A DNA stretch of 64,000 nucleotides from Gemmatimonadota bacterium. GTDB lineage: Bacteria > Gemmatimonadota > Gemmatimonadetes > Gemmatimonadales > Gemmatimonadaceae. Made by a program: the position numbers and the translations under genes. Where the stretch lies: NCBI GenBank assembly GCA_027307165.1, contig DAHUXM010000013.1, positions 1-64,000 of the forward strand, in the 5' to 3' direction. This document shows positions 1 through 8,408 of this stretch, piece after piece (the first letter of the stretch is position 1; the number at the start of each line of letters is the position of its first letter). The notes under the pieces were generated by a model, which saw only the letters and a list, made by a program, of their open reading frames with translations, was not told the origin of the DNA and made no database searches.

Positions 1-496
1 AGCTCGCGTTCTGATGTCGCCACACAATTACGAAATCGGCGCGTCCATCGCACTTGCCAGTCGCGAACTGGCAGAACTCATGGCTGCCCTGTTCGATCGC
101 ACCGAAGTCCTTGATCGGGAAAACCCTGAGAGTCCCGGGGACAAGTTCGCGGCGGAAATTACCACATACGTTCTTTCTGGTTTTGGCGATCATCGCCTGG
201 CGAGTCCAGGTGACACCACCCTTGTCGTGATAGAACTCGACGTCAGGCGCAAAGAAGCCCGCATGCTTCTGAAGCTGTTCTGGAGAGCTGCACTTGTTGA
301 ACGCGTCGAATACGGCAGAATCGAGCGCGGCGATGGTGTCGAACAGCGAGTCCGTAGCCGGTGCGGCGATCCGTTGATCTCCCGCGGCGAAGACTGTCTG
401 CGATGTTGGTGGCGTGATGGCCAGGAGGAGTCCGATCAGGAAGGCGAGTTTTGCCACGCGGGATTCTGGTGAATGGGCCGTTGGTGGATCTACCAT
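1..496 (-). CDS. Secreted DUF4440/SnoaL-like protein, partial at left edge
   Basis: The reading frame is open from an ATG at 496 to the window edge with no stop, so the C-terminus is missing. After a short polar head comes a hydrophobic stretch (KLAFLIGLLLAITPP) typical of a signal peptide; a GTG at 457 just before it is an alternative start. The mature part has DSAVFDAFNKC..FFAPDVEFYHDKGG..TR, the pattern of NTF2-fold DUF4440/SnoaL-like proteins. Such proteins bind small ligands or are enzymes of mostly unknown substrate, and here it would act outside the cytoplasm. Family assignment is by motif; function is not known. Confidence 0.72.
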   Translation of the reverse strand, partial: MVDPPTAHSPESRVAKLAFLIGLLLAITPPTSQTVFAAGDQRIAAPATDSLFDTIAALDSAVFDAFNKCSSPEQLQKHAGFFAPDVEFYHDKGGVTWTRQAMIAKTRKNVCGNFRRELVPGTLRVFPIKDFGAIEQGSHEFCQFATGKCDGRADFVIVWRHQNAS

Positions 497-709
497 GCAA
501 GCAACGCTGAATCGTGCGTCGAGCTGCTTTGCCTACTCCGTCACCGGTTGTGCGACGATAGTTGCAGGAGGAATACCGGGGTCAAAGCGCGATTTCCCGA
601 AATCAGGCGGAGCTGATTGAAAGGCCTACCTTCGGACCCCCCCCTTTCCGGTTTACCCCTCACGTGGCTGAGACCTGAATCATCGCCGCTCCGAGCGCCC
701 CGCATGACG

Positions 710-1204
710 TCACGGCTCGGCGACCGGCCCCGCAAGAAGCAACTCGGCCTCTCGCCACGGCCATGCTGTGCTCAGTGGGGAGCAGGGAGTGTCGCACAGC
801 CACAAGGCAAGCGCCTCGAGGTCGGCGCCTGATCGATCCTCGAACCATGCATCGATGGCATATGTGAACTCATTCATGCTGCCAATGACGGACCGGTTCG
901 TCGCGCGGCCGAGTCGCACGTCCGCGAGCGCAGCGCGCTCCTTCATGCGAGCGTGTGCCGGAGCTGCGATCTGGTTGATGCGGTGTTGCGCGGCCTCGAC
1001 GAATCGATCGAGCAGCTTGTGCTGCGGTGCGAGCGGGATGACCACGCTGAGAAGCGAGCGCTCGTTGGTGCAGAGTACGAGATGGCGCGGGCGTGTCGCC
1101 ACGATCCGTGCGTACCAATCGCCAAGCTGGCCTGAAGGCGAGACTTCGGTGGCAACCGGACCCATCCGGCGGAGCAATTGAGCGGAGCAGCGAAGTGTTG
1201 TCAT
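710..1204 (-). CDS. DUF6933-like conserved hypothetical protein
   Basis: A 164-aa soluble protein. It begins with TLRCSAQLLRRMG, then LGDWYARIVATRPRHLVLCTNERSLLSVV, and later RSVIGSMNEFTYAID, a layout I recognise from the DUF6933 family of unknown function. No signal peptide or membrane segment is visible. It stands alone: the neighbours on both sides are separated by more than 150 nt and are unrelated. The role is unknown. Coding is supported by the family-like motifs and by composition. Confidence 0.75.
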   Translation of the reverse strand: MTTLRCSAQLLRRMGPVATEVSPSGQLGDWYARIVATRPRHLVLCTNERSLLSVVIPLAPQHKLLDRFVEAAQHRINQIAAPAHARMKERAALADVRLGRATNRSVIGSMNEFTYAIDAWFEDRSGADLEALALWLCDTPCSPLSTAWPWREAELLLAGPVAEP

Positions 1205-1369
1205 GGTGGGTCAATCATATCACGCAACACGAAACCGGGTGGGAGTGCAATTTCCTCAGCCCGGGCGTCGGACGCGACCGAGGAAGTGCACTCGACCGCT
1301 ATTACTCGTAGAATGAAATCTACGTTGAATTTCGGTTCTGCGGCGCGATGATCCGGGTTATGGAGCACC

Positions 1370-1609
1370 TCAGTTTGACATTCTGCCGTTATCGCCAGAA
1401 CGCCTCTTCCGCGAGTAGAAGATCGCGCGGACGCCAGCTGCGAGCACAACGATTCCGACGATGGTCCACGTCGACGAAGCGCCCTGCATTGTCGTGCAAT
1501 TCGCGAAACAGAGGATTGGCCGGACGTGCGCAATCCCCAGCCCCTGAAGCAGCCAGAGTCCACCCAGGAGCACGCCGATCACGCCGGCGATTAGAGCGAT
1601 CGTTTTCAT
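1370..1609 (-). CDS. Small two-helix membrane protein, unknown
   Basis: A 79-aa protein with two hydrophobic segments, residues about 3-27 (IALIAGVIGVLLGGLWLLQG) and about 47-62 (WTIVGIVVLAAGV), and a basic C-terminal tail (YSRKRRSGDNGR). This matches a common class of small bacterial inner-membrane proteins. Two cysteines lie in the loop (LCFANC). No function can be assigned. The 1610-1837 interval upstream shows no gene I would defend. Confidence 0.6.
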   Translation of the reverse strand: MKTIALIAGVIGVLLGGLWLLQGLGIAHVRPILCFANCTTMQGASSTWTIVGIVVLAAGVRAIFYSRKRRSGDNGRMSN

Positions 1610-1837
1610 GCTGCTGCCTCGTCTATTCCACGTTCGAATCGGGACGCAGCTGCCGGATGTCGCTCGCGACTTCGGAGAGATCGTTGTTGAGTTGATGATC
1701 GCGGGTTGCGCGGCCCCTCACATGTGCGCTGCAAATGCGGCCACCTCGATCGGCCCAAGGTTGCGATGGAGCATCGCAAGACGCTCCAGATCGCCGTAGA
1801 CGTAGATCATATTGAACCGATCGGGTCTCAGGGCCAG

Positions 1838-2131
1838 CTACTTGGGTCTGCGTCCGTATTTGTCTATGTGGTCATGCGGGACAATATCTTCGAATAGAAT
1901 TGCCCCGTTCTCCATTCGGTATATGACTCTATCCCCATCGGTACACCGGGCCTCATTGTAGTACTTGTCGGGCTCGATGGGCTTTACTCGCATGCCGGGC
2001 GTTGGATCATCCGACAGGAGTGCAATGATGACTTTGTCGGTCCCTTTCTTCTCCTGCGGTTGCATCCCTCTATAGGTCTTCTCCCATTGCGCCGAAAACT
2101 TGGCATCGAAGAATGATCTTTTGTGCGCCAT
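1838..2131 (-). CDS. RelE/ParE-type toxin of a type II toxin-antitoxin pair
   Basis: A 97-aa basic protein of the size of RelE/YoeB-type mRNA interferases. The C-terminus, DRVIYRMENGAILFEDIVPHD, has the strand pattern ending in a polar or histidine residue that is usual in this fold. It starts 6 nt after the stop of the AbrB-type antitoxin gene, so the two are almost certainly cotranscribed, antitoxin first. If active, it would cleave mRNA at the ribosome unless bound by the antitoxin. The toxin class is inferred from size, fold pattern and gene order. Confidence 0.75.
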   Translation of the reverse strand: MAHKRSFFDAKFSAQWEKTYRGMQPQEKKGTDKVIIALLSDDPTPGMRVKPIEPDKYYNEARCTDGDRVIYRMENGAILFEDIVPHDHIDKYGRRPK

Positions 2132-2137
2132 CAGCCG

Positions 2138-2461
2138 TCAGCGCTTCTTCGAACCGGCACCGTTCTTTTCCTTCAGAGAGTCCAGGTAACGTTGTGTTTC
2201 TGCACTTCCTCTCGTATGAGTGAAGCGACCAGCTCGGAAGTCCTCTTCTGCAGCTGCAATGCGAGACTGCGTCTCGGGCGCATGAAACCACATCTGGTCT
2301 CGAGGGACCAGCTCCACAGGAACCAACTCAAAGGTTCCACTGTCCGTCCGATCCACACGCAATAGTGTATCGGGCGACAAGCCCAGAGCGTCCCGCATTT
2401 CTCGCGGAAGAGTGGTCCGTCCCTTCGGATCGATCGTCAGGCAGCCGATTGTCTGGGTCAT
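2138..2461 (-). CDS. AbrB/MazE-type antitoxin
   Basis: A 107-aa protein with an N-terminal swapped-hairpin AbrB domain at about residues 5-50 (GCLTIDPKGRTTLPREMRDALGLSPDTLLRV cut short here). The rest is a charged, probably disordered tail that would bind the toxin, ending in lysines (GAGSKKR). It is the first gene of the pair with the RelE-like toxin at 1838-2131. Antitoxins of this class usually repress their own promoter. A repeat array with a palindrome lies 37-69 nt upstream of its start (2498-2530) and is the likely operator. Confidence 0.8.
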   Translation of the reverse strand: MTQTIGCLTIDPKGRTTLPREMRDALGLSPDTLLRVDRTDSGTFELVPVELVPRDQMWFHAPETQSRIAAAEEDFRAGRFTHTRGSAETQRYLDSLKEKNGAGSKKR

Positions 2462-2497
2462 ATTTTGGTCGCGGCGGGAGTCTTCTGGTGGGGATTT

Positions 2498-2530
2498 GGT
2501 ATAATACCACTATACCATTATTCCACTATG
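2498..2530. promoter_or_regulatory. Putative toxin-antitoxin operator: palindrome plus 8-bp direct repeats
   Basis: Positions 2498-2508 read GGTATAATACC, a perfect palindrome with an odd centre. It runs into three tandem 8-bp units on the plus strand (CCACTATA, CCATTATT, CCACTATG) at 2507-2530. On the minus strand TATTAT (2506-2501) is a possible -10 for the antitoxin gene. Position and structure suggest an autoregulatory site for the AbrB-type antitoxin; this is inference. Confidence 0.55.
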
Positions 2531-2606
2531 GCCGTCAAGACGTTTGTGGTCCAGATGGCCGGAAGACAGGCCTCTTCTGACCGTCAGTCGCCGGACCGAG
2601 ACGAAG

Positions 2607-2644
2607 GACTCGGAAGCCGCTCGGAGGCCGACCGCTTCCGAGTC
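2607..2644 (-). terminator. Hairpin downstream of the 2709-3146 gene
   Basis: Perfect 11-bp arms GACTCGGAAGC (2607-2617) and GCTTCCGAGTC (2634-2644) enclose a 16-nt loop, about 65 nt past the stop of the minus-strand gene ending at 2709. There is no clear U-tract, so it may be a terminator or only an mRNA 3' structure. The rest of 2462-2708 shows no gene I would defend. Confidence 0.4.
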
Positions 2645-2708
2645 GAGCGCGGGCATCGGGCGTTCGCAGACTGGGCCCTCGCACTGGACATCACACAGGA
2701 GGCACGAG

Positions 2709-3146
2709 CTACACTGCTGTCAGGCCGTTCGGTACGTGGGCAGCACGCGTGATATCTGCGGCGGATGCAAATGGCCAGATCTCAAAATCGATCGTCGCCG
2801 GCAGTGCTTTCTCTGTTGCATGCCTCCTCGCGCTGAACAGTCCTCGCAAGCGGGATAACATCGGCTTCGTCTGGAACGGCGGCCAACTGTATGGAAGACC
2901 GGAGTGGAGGAACAACACGCAGCGAGCGACGAGCCGCCGATCAGCGGATGAGAGAGCGTTCACACCGACGAGACGGTACGTACGGAGATCGCTGTAGAGT
3001 GTCCAGGCGAGTTCCCCGATAGCGACGACACCAAGGTCGGGCGAGCGTCGCGGGTAACCGTCGTCAAAATCATCATTCGTAATACGGCCACTAGCGAGCC
3101 GGCGGAGCAACAGTGCAGCTTCAGTACGCGATATCGGGTCGATCAT
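2709..3146 (-). CDS. Conserved hypothetical protein
   Basis: A 145-aa soluble protein beginning MIDPISRTEAALLLRRLASG. The central part (DLGVVAIGELAWTLYSDLRTYRL..SADRRLVARCVLFLHSGLPYSWP) has the regular amphipathic pattern of a folded helical protein and resembles small bacterial hypotheticals I have seen, but I cannot name a family. No signal peptide, membrane segment or metal motif is evident. It is a single gene with a possible terminator hairpin downstream. Function unknown. Confidence 0.65.
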   Translation of the reverse strand: MIDPISRTEAALLLRRLASGRITNDDFDDGYPRRSPDLGVVAIGELAWTLYSDLRTYRLVGVNALSSADRRLVARCVLFLHSGLPYSWPPFQTKPMLSRLRGLFSARRHATEKALPATIDFEIWPFASAADITRAAHVPNGLTAV

Positions 3147-3215
3147 TTGTACCTCCTACGCCGGCGATAGCTATCCGACGGCAAGTTCTGACGGAAGCCA
3201 TGCCAAGGGACATGC

Positions 3216-3674
3216 TTAACGATGTGTCGCGTTCGTGACGCGAATACTATCAGGGAGGATCTCGACGCGGATCTGGCGCCGCGCAGTCTTCAGTCCGTAT
3301 TCCAGGTACACGACCGGATTCTCCTTCTCGGCGCCTATGGAGATAAGTGTCGGGTCGAGCAATTCGGGCAGTTGGTACGCACGCAGCTCGTCGCCATCGA
3401 GGTTCACACTGATGTATAGTCGGCTGAGGAGGCAGTCACACGCAAGTTCCGCGGGCCCGCCCCAGCTCTCGATCACGCGTACATGCGCACGCCCCTTGCC
3501 AACGGACTGCTCTCCGAGCACCGCAATGCTGTTGAATAGGCGAATGCGTGCCGAATCGCGGAGCGCGATAGGGTGTATCGCAGACGGCGATGGGACACCT
3601 TTCGTGTTGGACTGAGCGAGCGCGGCATGGCTCGCGTGCGAAAGAAGGACGGCCAACAGGATACATCGGATCAT
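3216..3674 (-). CDS. Secreted hypothetical protein
   Basis: A 152-aa protein with a clear signal peptide: MIRCILLAVLLSHASHAALA followed by QSN, a good signal peptidase I site after ALA. The mature part is rich in beta-strand patterns (RAHVRVIESWGG, RLYISVNLDGDELRAYQLPELL, YLEYGLKTARRQIRVEIL) and has a CDC pair. It is probably periplasmic or cell-surface. I do not recognise a family. The neighbours give no functional clue. Confidence 0.65.
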   Translation of the reverse strand: MIRCILLAVLLSHASHAALAQSNTKGVPSPSAIHPIALRDSARIRLFNSIAVLGEQSVGKGRAHVRVIESWGGPAELACDCLLSRLYISVNLDGDELRAYQLPELLDPTLISIGAEKENPVVYLEYGLKTARRQIRVEILPDSIRVTNATHR

Positions 3675-3837
3675 TCGTATTCCCGTATTCGCTAACGCGA
3701 GATTGATCGACAGGGCCTGCGCACTGATTCTGTTGCAAGTTCGGGCGCGGCTTTGGGGAAATACGCAGATCGCTTGCGCGGTAGCAACATCGTCGCAGTA
3801 TCTCCCTCGATTCGAGCGCGCATGTCGCGCGTCGTCA

Positions 3838-4038
3838 TCAGGCCGCGAAACGCACGCGCTGGTATGATCTCAGCGAGTTTATGGGTGTCATTGGTATACG
3901 CGCTTTCAGGAGGGAGTTGAATAGAAGCGAGTCTCCTCGTACCTCACCGCGGATGATTCGTGGCGGTCCAGGTGCCCGCTCCGCTTCCAGGTAGCTCACG
4001 CAGGCACCCGTCCTCCCAACTTTCGCGTAATAACCCAT
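3838..4038 (-). CDS. Possible small hypothetical protein
   Basis: A 66-aa frame starting MGYYAKVGRTGACVSYL and ending SLRSYQRVRFAA. The main support is a good ribosome-binding site on the minus strand, GGAGAG seven nt before the ATG. The protein has no recognised domain. A competing frame covers 3944-4204 but lacks this signal. It could also be a remnant of a longer gene. Low confidence. Confidence 0.35.
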   Translation of the reverse strand: MGYYAKVGRTGACVSYLEAERAPGPPRIIRGEVRGDSLLFNSLLKARIPMTPINSLRSYQRVRFAA

Positions 4039-4130
4039 TCGCTATCTCTCCAAGGAGATGTTGCGGTAACCGGCCGTTGTTGCGGTGACCGACCCTGGTT
4101 AGCAGACCAATTCGTGCGCTAAATAACGTA

Positions 4131-4640
4131 TCACGATCCAGCGACTTTGGCGCCGCCCAATAGCGTGCGAAGGGACAATCCGTTCCTGTATTGAATGTCC
4201 GCAATACGCCACCCCGCCGGCGTTCGCCTCATGCGATATGTGACGAGCGTCTCCGCTCCGGTCCGCGAGCGAAGGTGGGCGACTACTGTCCCAGGTCGCG
4301 CCGCGGAATGAGTGAACGACACGTCTGCCACGTCGGGATCCTGAGAGTCCCACAGCGGCGCGAAATCGAGAGAGCAAATCGCATTCGAACGGCGGACACA
4401 CGCGGCGTCGCGGAGCAGCAGCGCGGCGAGCTCGGGTTCCACGTACCGAAGCAAAGCTGACTTCGGCTGATCGCTAAATGTTTTCGCGCCCGGCCCATCG
4501 TCGCCACCCGTCGCCTCCCACGCGAAATCGGCGTACAGACGCGACAGCAGCGCGATCGGCGTCGAGTCGCTCGCCTGCGCGCGGAGCTGAACGGCCGTGA
4601 GTGTCAGAGCAAGGAGAAAGGCGGGGATGAAACGTCGCAT
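4131..4640 (-). CDS. Secreted hypothetical protein (DUF3828-like layout)
   Basis: A 169-aa protein with a signal peptide (MRRFIPAFLLALTLTAVQLRAQA). The mature region LLSRLYADFAWEATGG..LLRYVEPELAALLLRDAACVRR and the later AETLVTYRMRRTPAGWRIADIQY resemble small exported proteins of the DUF3828/NTF2-like type. The frame continues upstream to 5087, but that part is out of register with the phosphatase gene on the same strand and has no protein-like pattern. I therefore start at the ATG at 4640, where the signal peptide begins. Function unknown. Confidence 0.68.
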   Translation of the reverse strand: MRRFIPAFLLALTLTAVQLRAQASDSTPIALLSRLYADFAWEATGGDDGPGAKTFSDQPKSALLRYVEPELAALLLRDAACVRRSNAICSLDFAPLWDSQDPDVADVSFTHSAARPGTVVAHLRSRTGAETLVTYRMRRTPAGWRIADIQYRNGLSLRTLLGGAKVAGS

Positions 4641-4749
4641 TCCGAAAGATGTTGGGTGAGACGTGACACCAGAGTTGCCCTGCAGACCGCGACTCCACAG
4701 GTATGAGCGGAGTAAATTCTGCGGGTCGCCAGCCCCGCGCCGGGCAATC

Positions 4750-5262
4750 TTAGCGGGTCCGTGCGTCAAATTCAACATATGGGTCGACTCCTCCGCGGAG
4801 GTGTACGAACAATGCCTCGTCCATGTACTCGTAGTCATCCGGAATGTAGAGACATACGACGTGCTTCCCGCTGAGCTCTTCCCGAAACTTCTCCTGAAGC
4901 CGGTGCAGGTGGCGCTTCTCCATGACGAAGATGATATCCGCCCACCCGATGTGCCCGGCCGTGACGCCGACGCGTGCGCCCTTTTCGGTGCCGACGGACC
5001 GAACCGGGCGGCCATTCGGCTCGTCGAAGATGGTTTCGGCAATGAGACTTCGCAGCCGATTCTGATTGCACAGGAAAGGGCCTCCATTACGGATAAGCGT
5101 TTGTGTAACGTCTGCCTTCTTACGGGAAATCAGTGCGGACGGTGCAAGACCTAACCGTGTAACTCTCACAGTGAAGTTAAGGACTTCGTGATTCGCCATC
5201 GAATCAATCGATTTCACAATCTCCTGCGGCACGATCGCTTCGCGATCGAGTACGCTCGTCAT
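4750..5262 (-). CDS. Low-molecular-weight protein tyrosine phosphatase-like protein with unusual N-terminus
   Basis: Residues about 62-165 match the short LMW-PTP-like family: the P-loop-like CNQNRLRS, then GTEKGARVGVTAGHIGWADIIFVMEKRH, and IPDDYEYMDEAL. Homologues usually begin a few residues before the P-loop cysteine (M-K-x-L-F-V-C-S). Here the cysteine is at about residue 65, preceded by ~60 residues of unrelated sequence, and the usual P-T-A-E after the loop is L-I-A-E. The gene may be a fusion with a foreign 5' end, a decaying copy, or have a misplaced start. Activity is uncertain. It would dephosphorylate tyrosine or arsenate-like substrates if functional. Confidence 0.65.
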   Translation of the reverse strand: MTSVLDREAIVPQEIVKSIDSMANHEVLNFTVRVTRLGLAPSALISRKKADVTQTLIRNGGPFLCNQNRLRSLIAETIFDEPNGRPVRSVGTEKGARVGVTAGHIGWADIIFVMEKRHLHRLQEKFREELSGKHVVCLYIPDDYEYMDEALFVHLRGGVDPYVEFDARTR

Positions 5263-5310
5263 TTTCGCCCGGCTCGATCTCCGACGTCTGTAGGCAGATA
5301 CAGCTGTCCG

Positions 5311-5931
5311 TCAGTTTTCGCATCGGTGCCCTTGGGGCGATAGAAGGGGTTCCGGATTGTCATCCGTAGATGGCCCAATGATCTCGAGCCGATCTAACAG
5401 CGACTTGAGGCGCTGTTTACCTCCAACTGTGTTCTTCGAGTATCTCTCAGCGACCAGTGGTTCACCGCCCCATTGACGCACGGCGACGAGAAACATAGGC
5501 TTGGCCGCGAGATGCAAATCTTCGGCATCCTCGATGAAAGCCGCTTTCCATGCAGCGAGCGTACCCATCCTGCTCTCGCGGTCATCCGTAGGCATGGTTA
5601 GTTGCGCCTGCATGATCTGGTTGTATAGGGCCGCCAAGTACGTCCATTGGGATGAGAAGCGCGTGTAAAAAATGGCATAGATTCCGGCGAATATGGTTGC
5701 TAGCCATGGCAGGGTATCGACGACGTCTGCGAGCCCTTGCCGAAAGTCAAATACGGCGACTCTCCCGGTACTCAGCGTAGTCTTGAGCACGAACGCCGGT
5801 ATATAGACCCATGCTGTCAGACACACGGCACGCGCGGCGACGGCCGTTCCGCCATTTACCGTATGACGAGACCAGTTAAGGATCCACTCTCCCGCGAGAA
5901 AGCTTACAGCCCGGTCGACGAATCTTCCCAT
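5311..5931 (-). CDS. Membrane-anchored hypothetical protein
   Basis: A 206-aa protein with two hydrophobic segments at about residues 28-50 (TAVAARAVCLTAWVYIPAFVL) and 70-90 (VDTLPWLATIFAGIYAIFYTRF). A soluble C-terminal half of about 110 residues follows and is probably cytoplasmic. No family recognised. It lies in the accessory region between the phosphatase-like gene and a long gene-poor stretch before the restriction cassette. Confidence 0.6.
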   Translation of the reverse strand: MGRFVDRAVSFLAGEWILNWSRHTVNGGTAVAARAVCLTAWVYIPAFVLKTTLSTGRVAVFDFRQGLADVVDTLPWLATIFAGIYAIFYTRFSSQWTYLAALYNQIMQAQLTMPTDDRESRMGTLAAWKAAFIEDAEDLHLAAKPMFLVAVRQWGGEPLVAERYSKNTVGGKQRLKSLLDRLEIIGPSTDDNPEPLLSPQGHRCEN

Positions 5932-6760
5932 TTTGGTTCCTCAAGAGCGAGTTGGCATTACGCGTCGATCCTCTCGGTAGCAGATAGATACAGTGTGCGG
6001 GGCCTTGCGTAGCGAACTCGGGGTCAAGACCGACCAAAGAATGCGCATAAGCGCTCGAGTCACTCGTCAATCTCACACAGTCTCGTCCTTAATTCCGTCC
6101 TCTTCTCTGCGGAGAGCGGTGAAAAGCTGCCGAGATCGATGCTGCGAATTGGCAACCCACGGACCACCTAGGTCGCCGCGAACCGCGCAAACATGGGTCA
6201 AGTGCATATGTATAGGTTAGCTTGCCGTACCGAGTGGGGTGCTGTATACGAAATGCGCGGTAAACGTTCTAGGAAGAGATACGTTGCCCGAGTCGTATCT
6301 CGCAAAAATGTACGATCGAAGCAGCGGTTACAGGAACGTTGATTTGCGCCCGAAGGCAGGGGGCCGCGCTTAGTAGTCTATAAAACGCCTGCATTGCCCT
6401 AGGCAATGGGGGCACCGGCACCGGTACAACACCGGTGTTCAAAGGTCCGCAGAGAGCGAGGATTAGCTGCAGTAAAATGGACTGCCCTGGCGTTGCGTTT
6501 ACCAGCGGAGATGCCAGCGCGAGATTCCGATTGGCCGCACCTGCGCCCATCGGACAGTAGGGGTGGAGGCAATCGATAGCAGTGGAGGAGGTATTCGTAG
6601 GCTATCTAGTCACCAAAATATGGCGCTATCCCATTCTTTCCTCCATATGTACGCAATTCCGCCACATAAGCGTACGCCAGCTGACCGCTGCTACCGTGTC
6701 ACTGATACGATCCAATACAAGGCAGCGCGGAGCTTGATTTCAGCATCTGGGATTGTGCAT
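5932..6760. other. Gene-poor stretch beside the restriction cassette
   Basis: No gene here is convincing. A 93-codon minus frame at 6269-6550 has low-complexity translation and no motif. A 44-codon minus frame (about 6060-6211, translating MHLTHVCAVRGDLGG) looks slightly protein-like but lacks a ribosome-binding site. Base composition is less GC-rich than the core of the window, as expected for acquired DNA. Confidence 0.5.
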
Positions 6761-7993
6761 TTAGTCTCGGCAGGCCCCTCTTGTCTCTTCGATGAATGAG
6801 CCGAGCCTGATGAGCTCTGGCTGTATTTCCTTCGGATATTTCTCGATTAGCGGCTCAGGAACCACAAGCACGACATCGGATTCCTGCATTTCACGAAATT
6901 GAGCTGGAGAAACTCCCTCTTGCAGCGTTAGCAGGTGCTTGCGCCCGATGCGCTGAGCCTCGTTGAGGATCTGACGCCATCTATCCTTGCAGGTCGTCTT
7001 TGCCGCCAACATCCGTAACTTATCGGAAGACCATGAGCTATCATGATAACGCTCAATGGACGGAAAGATGAAGTCAGGCGTTCGCTTGTCCTCCGTTCGT
7101 TCGCCGTGTGCGTACGGCAATGCCTCTTCATCAAAGATGCGACTAGCGTGGAGCTCCAAGGATCTACCGGCGCGCGCCTTGCGTCGATTCGTCACCGCGT
7201 TAGCCAAGTCAACGAACAGATCCACCGACGCGAAACCTTCTGTTATTCGCGGCATGGTATAGAATTCTTCGACCGATCGAAACATCTCGTACTCGCACTT
7301 GCGCCGGTGAAGCAAGCGGAGATCAGGCGGCTTAGCACTAGACTCTGGTAATCGTCTCACAACTTCGGCGATTATCGCTTCCCCGCTGGGAAACTCCACT
7401 CGCCATGCTTCCGGAAGTTCTGCCTCTGAGAGAAAGCACGATTGGGTTCGGCGGTTAGTACCGATAAGCGGAAGCGTTGATCCGACAGGCGAGTAAATCA
7501 GTCCTGTTCCAGGCTCTACTGGCCCTACACGGTCAAGGACAAGGTCCTCTTCAGCTGGCGATCTGCAGAGCCATATGCGGCACGCGTCCGCATCTTCACC
7601 GTGCGTCGTGTGGTAAGCAAAAACGACCAATGCTCCTGTGGAGTCTGCAGCGACCAGCGGTACTTCGAGTCCGCCCCATCGGGTCATTCGAGCTTCGTCT
7701 CGACCGTCCTTTTGGCCAAGAAGCTTACTATTGTAGTAGACGACCCTTATCTCGCGCGAATATGTATGTGAATCGAGACTAGCGGTAATTACCGTGTCAG
7801 GGTTCTCTTCCGCGAGAGCGCGCACGGCGAGGGTTGGAAAGACGGATCGTACGAGATCCTTTGCAAGGTACGGTCCTCCTTGATGCGCCTTCGCATATGT
7901 ATCGTTAGCCGCGAGAAACTTGACAAACCAGATCCAGTCAGATCCCGTTACATGTTCAAACCAGTTTTCAAGCTCAGACAGGTGGTCAGTCAT
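6761..7993 (-). CDS. EcoRII-type type II restriction endonuclease
   Basis: A 410-aa protein, close to EcoRII (404 aa). Residues about 255-385 form the EcoRII C-terminal PD-(D/E)XK nuclease: RAGRSLELH (E280), the TPDFIFPS motif (D307) and AAKTTCKDRWR (K332). The N-terminal ~200 residues correspond to the effector-binding half of EcoRII, so two-site (type IIE) behaviour is expected. The start at 7993 is chosen because ATGACTGA overlaps the vsr stop by 8 nt, implying coupled translation. The companion Dcm-type methyltransferase suggests a CCWGG-like target; this is inferred from the family, not shown by sequence. Confidence 0.9.
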   Translation of the reverse strand: MTDHLSELENWFEHVTGSDWIWFVKFLAANDTYAKAHQGGPYLAKDLVRSVFPTLAVRALAEENPDTVITASLDSHTYSREIRVVYYNSKLLGQKDGRDEARMTRWGGLEVPLVAADSTGALVVFAYHTTHGEDADACRIWLCRSPAEEDLVLDRVGPVEPGTGLIYSPVGSTLPLIGTNRRTQSCFLSEAELPEAWRVEFPSGEAIIAEVVRRLPESSAKPPDLRLLHRRKCEYEMFRSVEEFYTMPRITEGFASVDLFVDLANAVTNRRKARAGRSLELHASRIFDEEALPYAHGERTEDKRTPDFIFPSIERYHDSSWSSDKLRMLAAKTTCKDRWRQILNEAQRIGRKHLLTLQEGVSPAQFREMQESDVVLVVPEPLIEKYPKEIQPELIRLGSFIEETRGACRD

Positions 7994-8408
7994 TCGTTGG
8001 AGTTTCTCGCTTAATTTGTCGGACGAGAGCTGCCAGACGTCGATCGTTAACTTGACACTCCCACAATGTAAACACACGCCATCCCTTGCGCCGTAGAACG
8101 CCGGCGTTGCGTCGATCCCGATCGGCGTTACCGGTTAGCTTCTTCAGCCAGAAGGAAGTGTTAGTCTTTGGCGTATACGCGAGGTTGCATCCGCGATGAC
8201 GGTGCCAGAAACAGCCATTCACGAAAACCACAGCACGCCATCGTCGAAGAACCAAGTCCGGCTTTCCGGGTAGCTCTTTCTTGTGAAGTGCGAAGCGCAG
8301 GCCTGCACGGTGCAGGTGCGAACGAACGACGAGTTCGGGTTTGGTATTTCGACCTCGAATTCCCGCCATCATGCGGCTTCGAGTGGGACGATCGACTACA
8401 TCTGTCAC
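7986..8408 (-). CDS. vsr: Very short patch repair endonuclease
   Basis: A 140-aa protein matching Vsr along its length: TRSRMMAGIRGRNTKPEL, PGKPDLVL with D51, NGCFWHRHRGC with H69 and zinc-site-type Cys/His residues, then GWRVFTLWEC. D51 and H69 coincide with catalytic positions of E. coli Vsr. Vsr nicks 5' to the T of T:G mismatches that arise when 5-methylcytosine deaminates, so it fits beside a Dcm-type methyltransferase. It starts with GTG at 8408, immediately next to the TAA of the methyltransferase gene, and overlaps the endonuclease start by 8 nt. Confidence 0.93.
   Translation of the reverse strand: MTDVVDRPTRSRMMAGIRGRNTKPELVVRSHLHRAGLRFALHKKELPGKPDLVLRRWRAVVFVNGCFWHRHRGCNLAYTPKTNTSFWLKKLTGNADRDRRNAGVLRRKGWRVFTLWECQVNDRRLAALVRQIKRETPTND

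Noticed and set aside
1690-1815. Two short overlapping minus frames (about 30 codons each)
   Set aside because: They translate plausibly but are too short, with no start signal. They could be a frameshifted remnant, which cannot be shown from this sequence.
2465-2752. A 95-codon plus frame after the toxin-antitoxin operator
   Set aside because: It has no domain and poor composition, and a hairpin lies inside it. The plus-strand TATAAT in the palindrome is more likely part of the operator.
3944-4204. An 86-codon minus frame
   Set aside because: It overlaps the end of the secreted protein gene (4131) and the better-supported small frame at 3838-4038, and it has no ribosome-binding site.
4641-5087. 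N-terminal extension of the 4131-4640 frame
   Set aside because: It overlaps the phosphatase-like gene in another frame, is Ser/Thr/Arg low-complexity, and precedes a good signal-peptide start.
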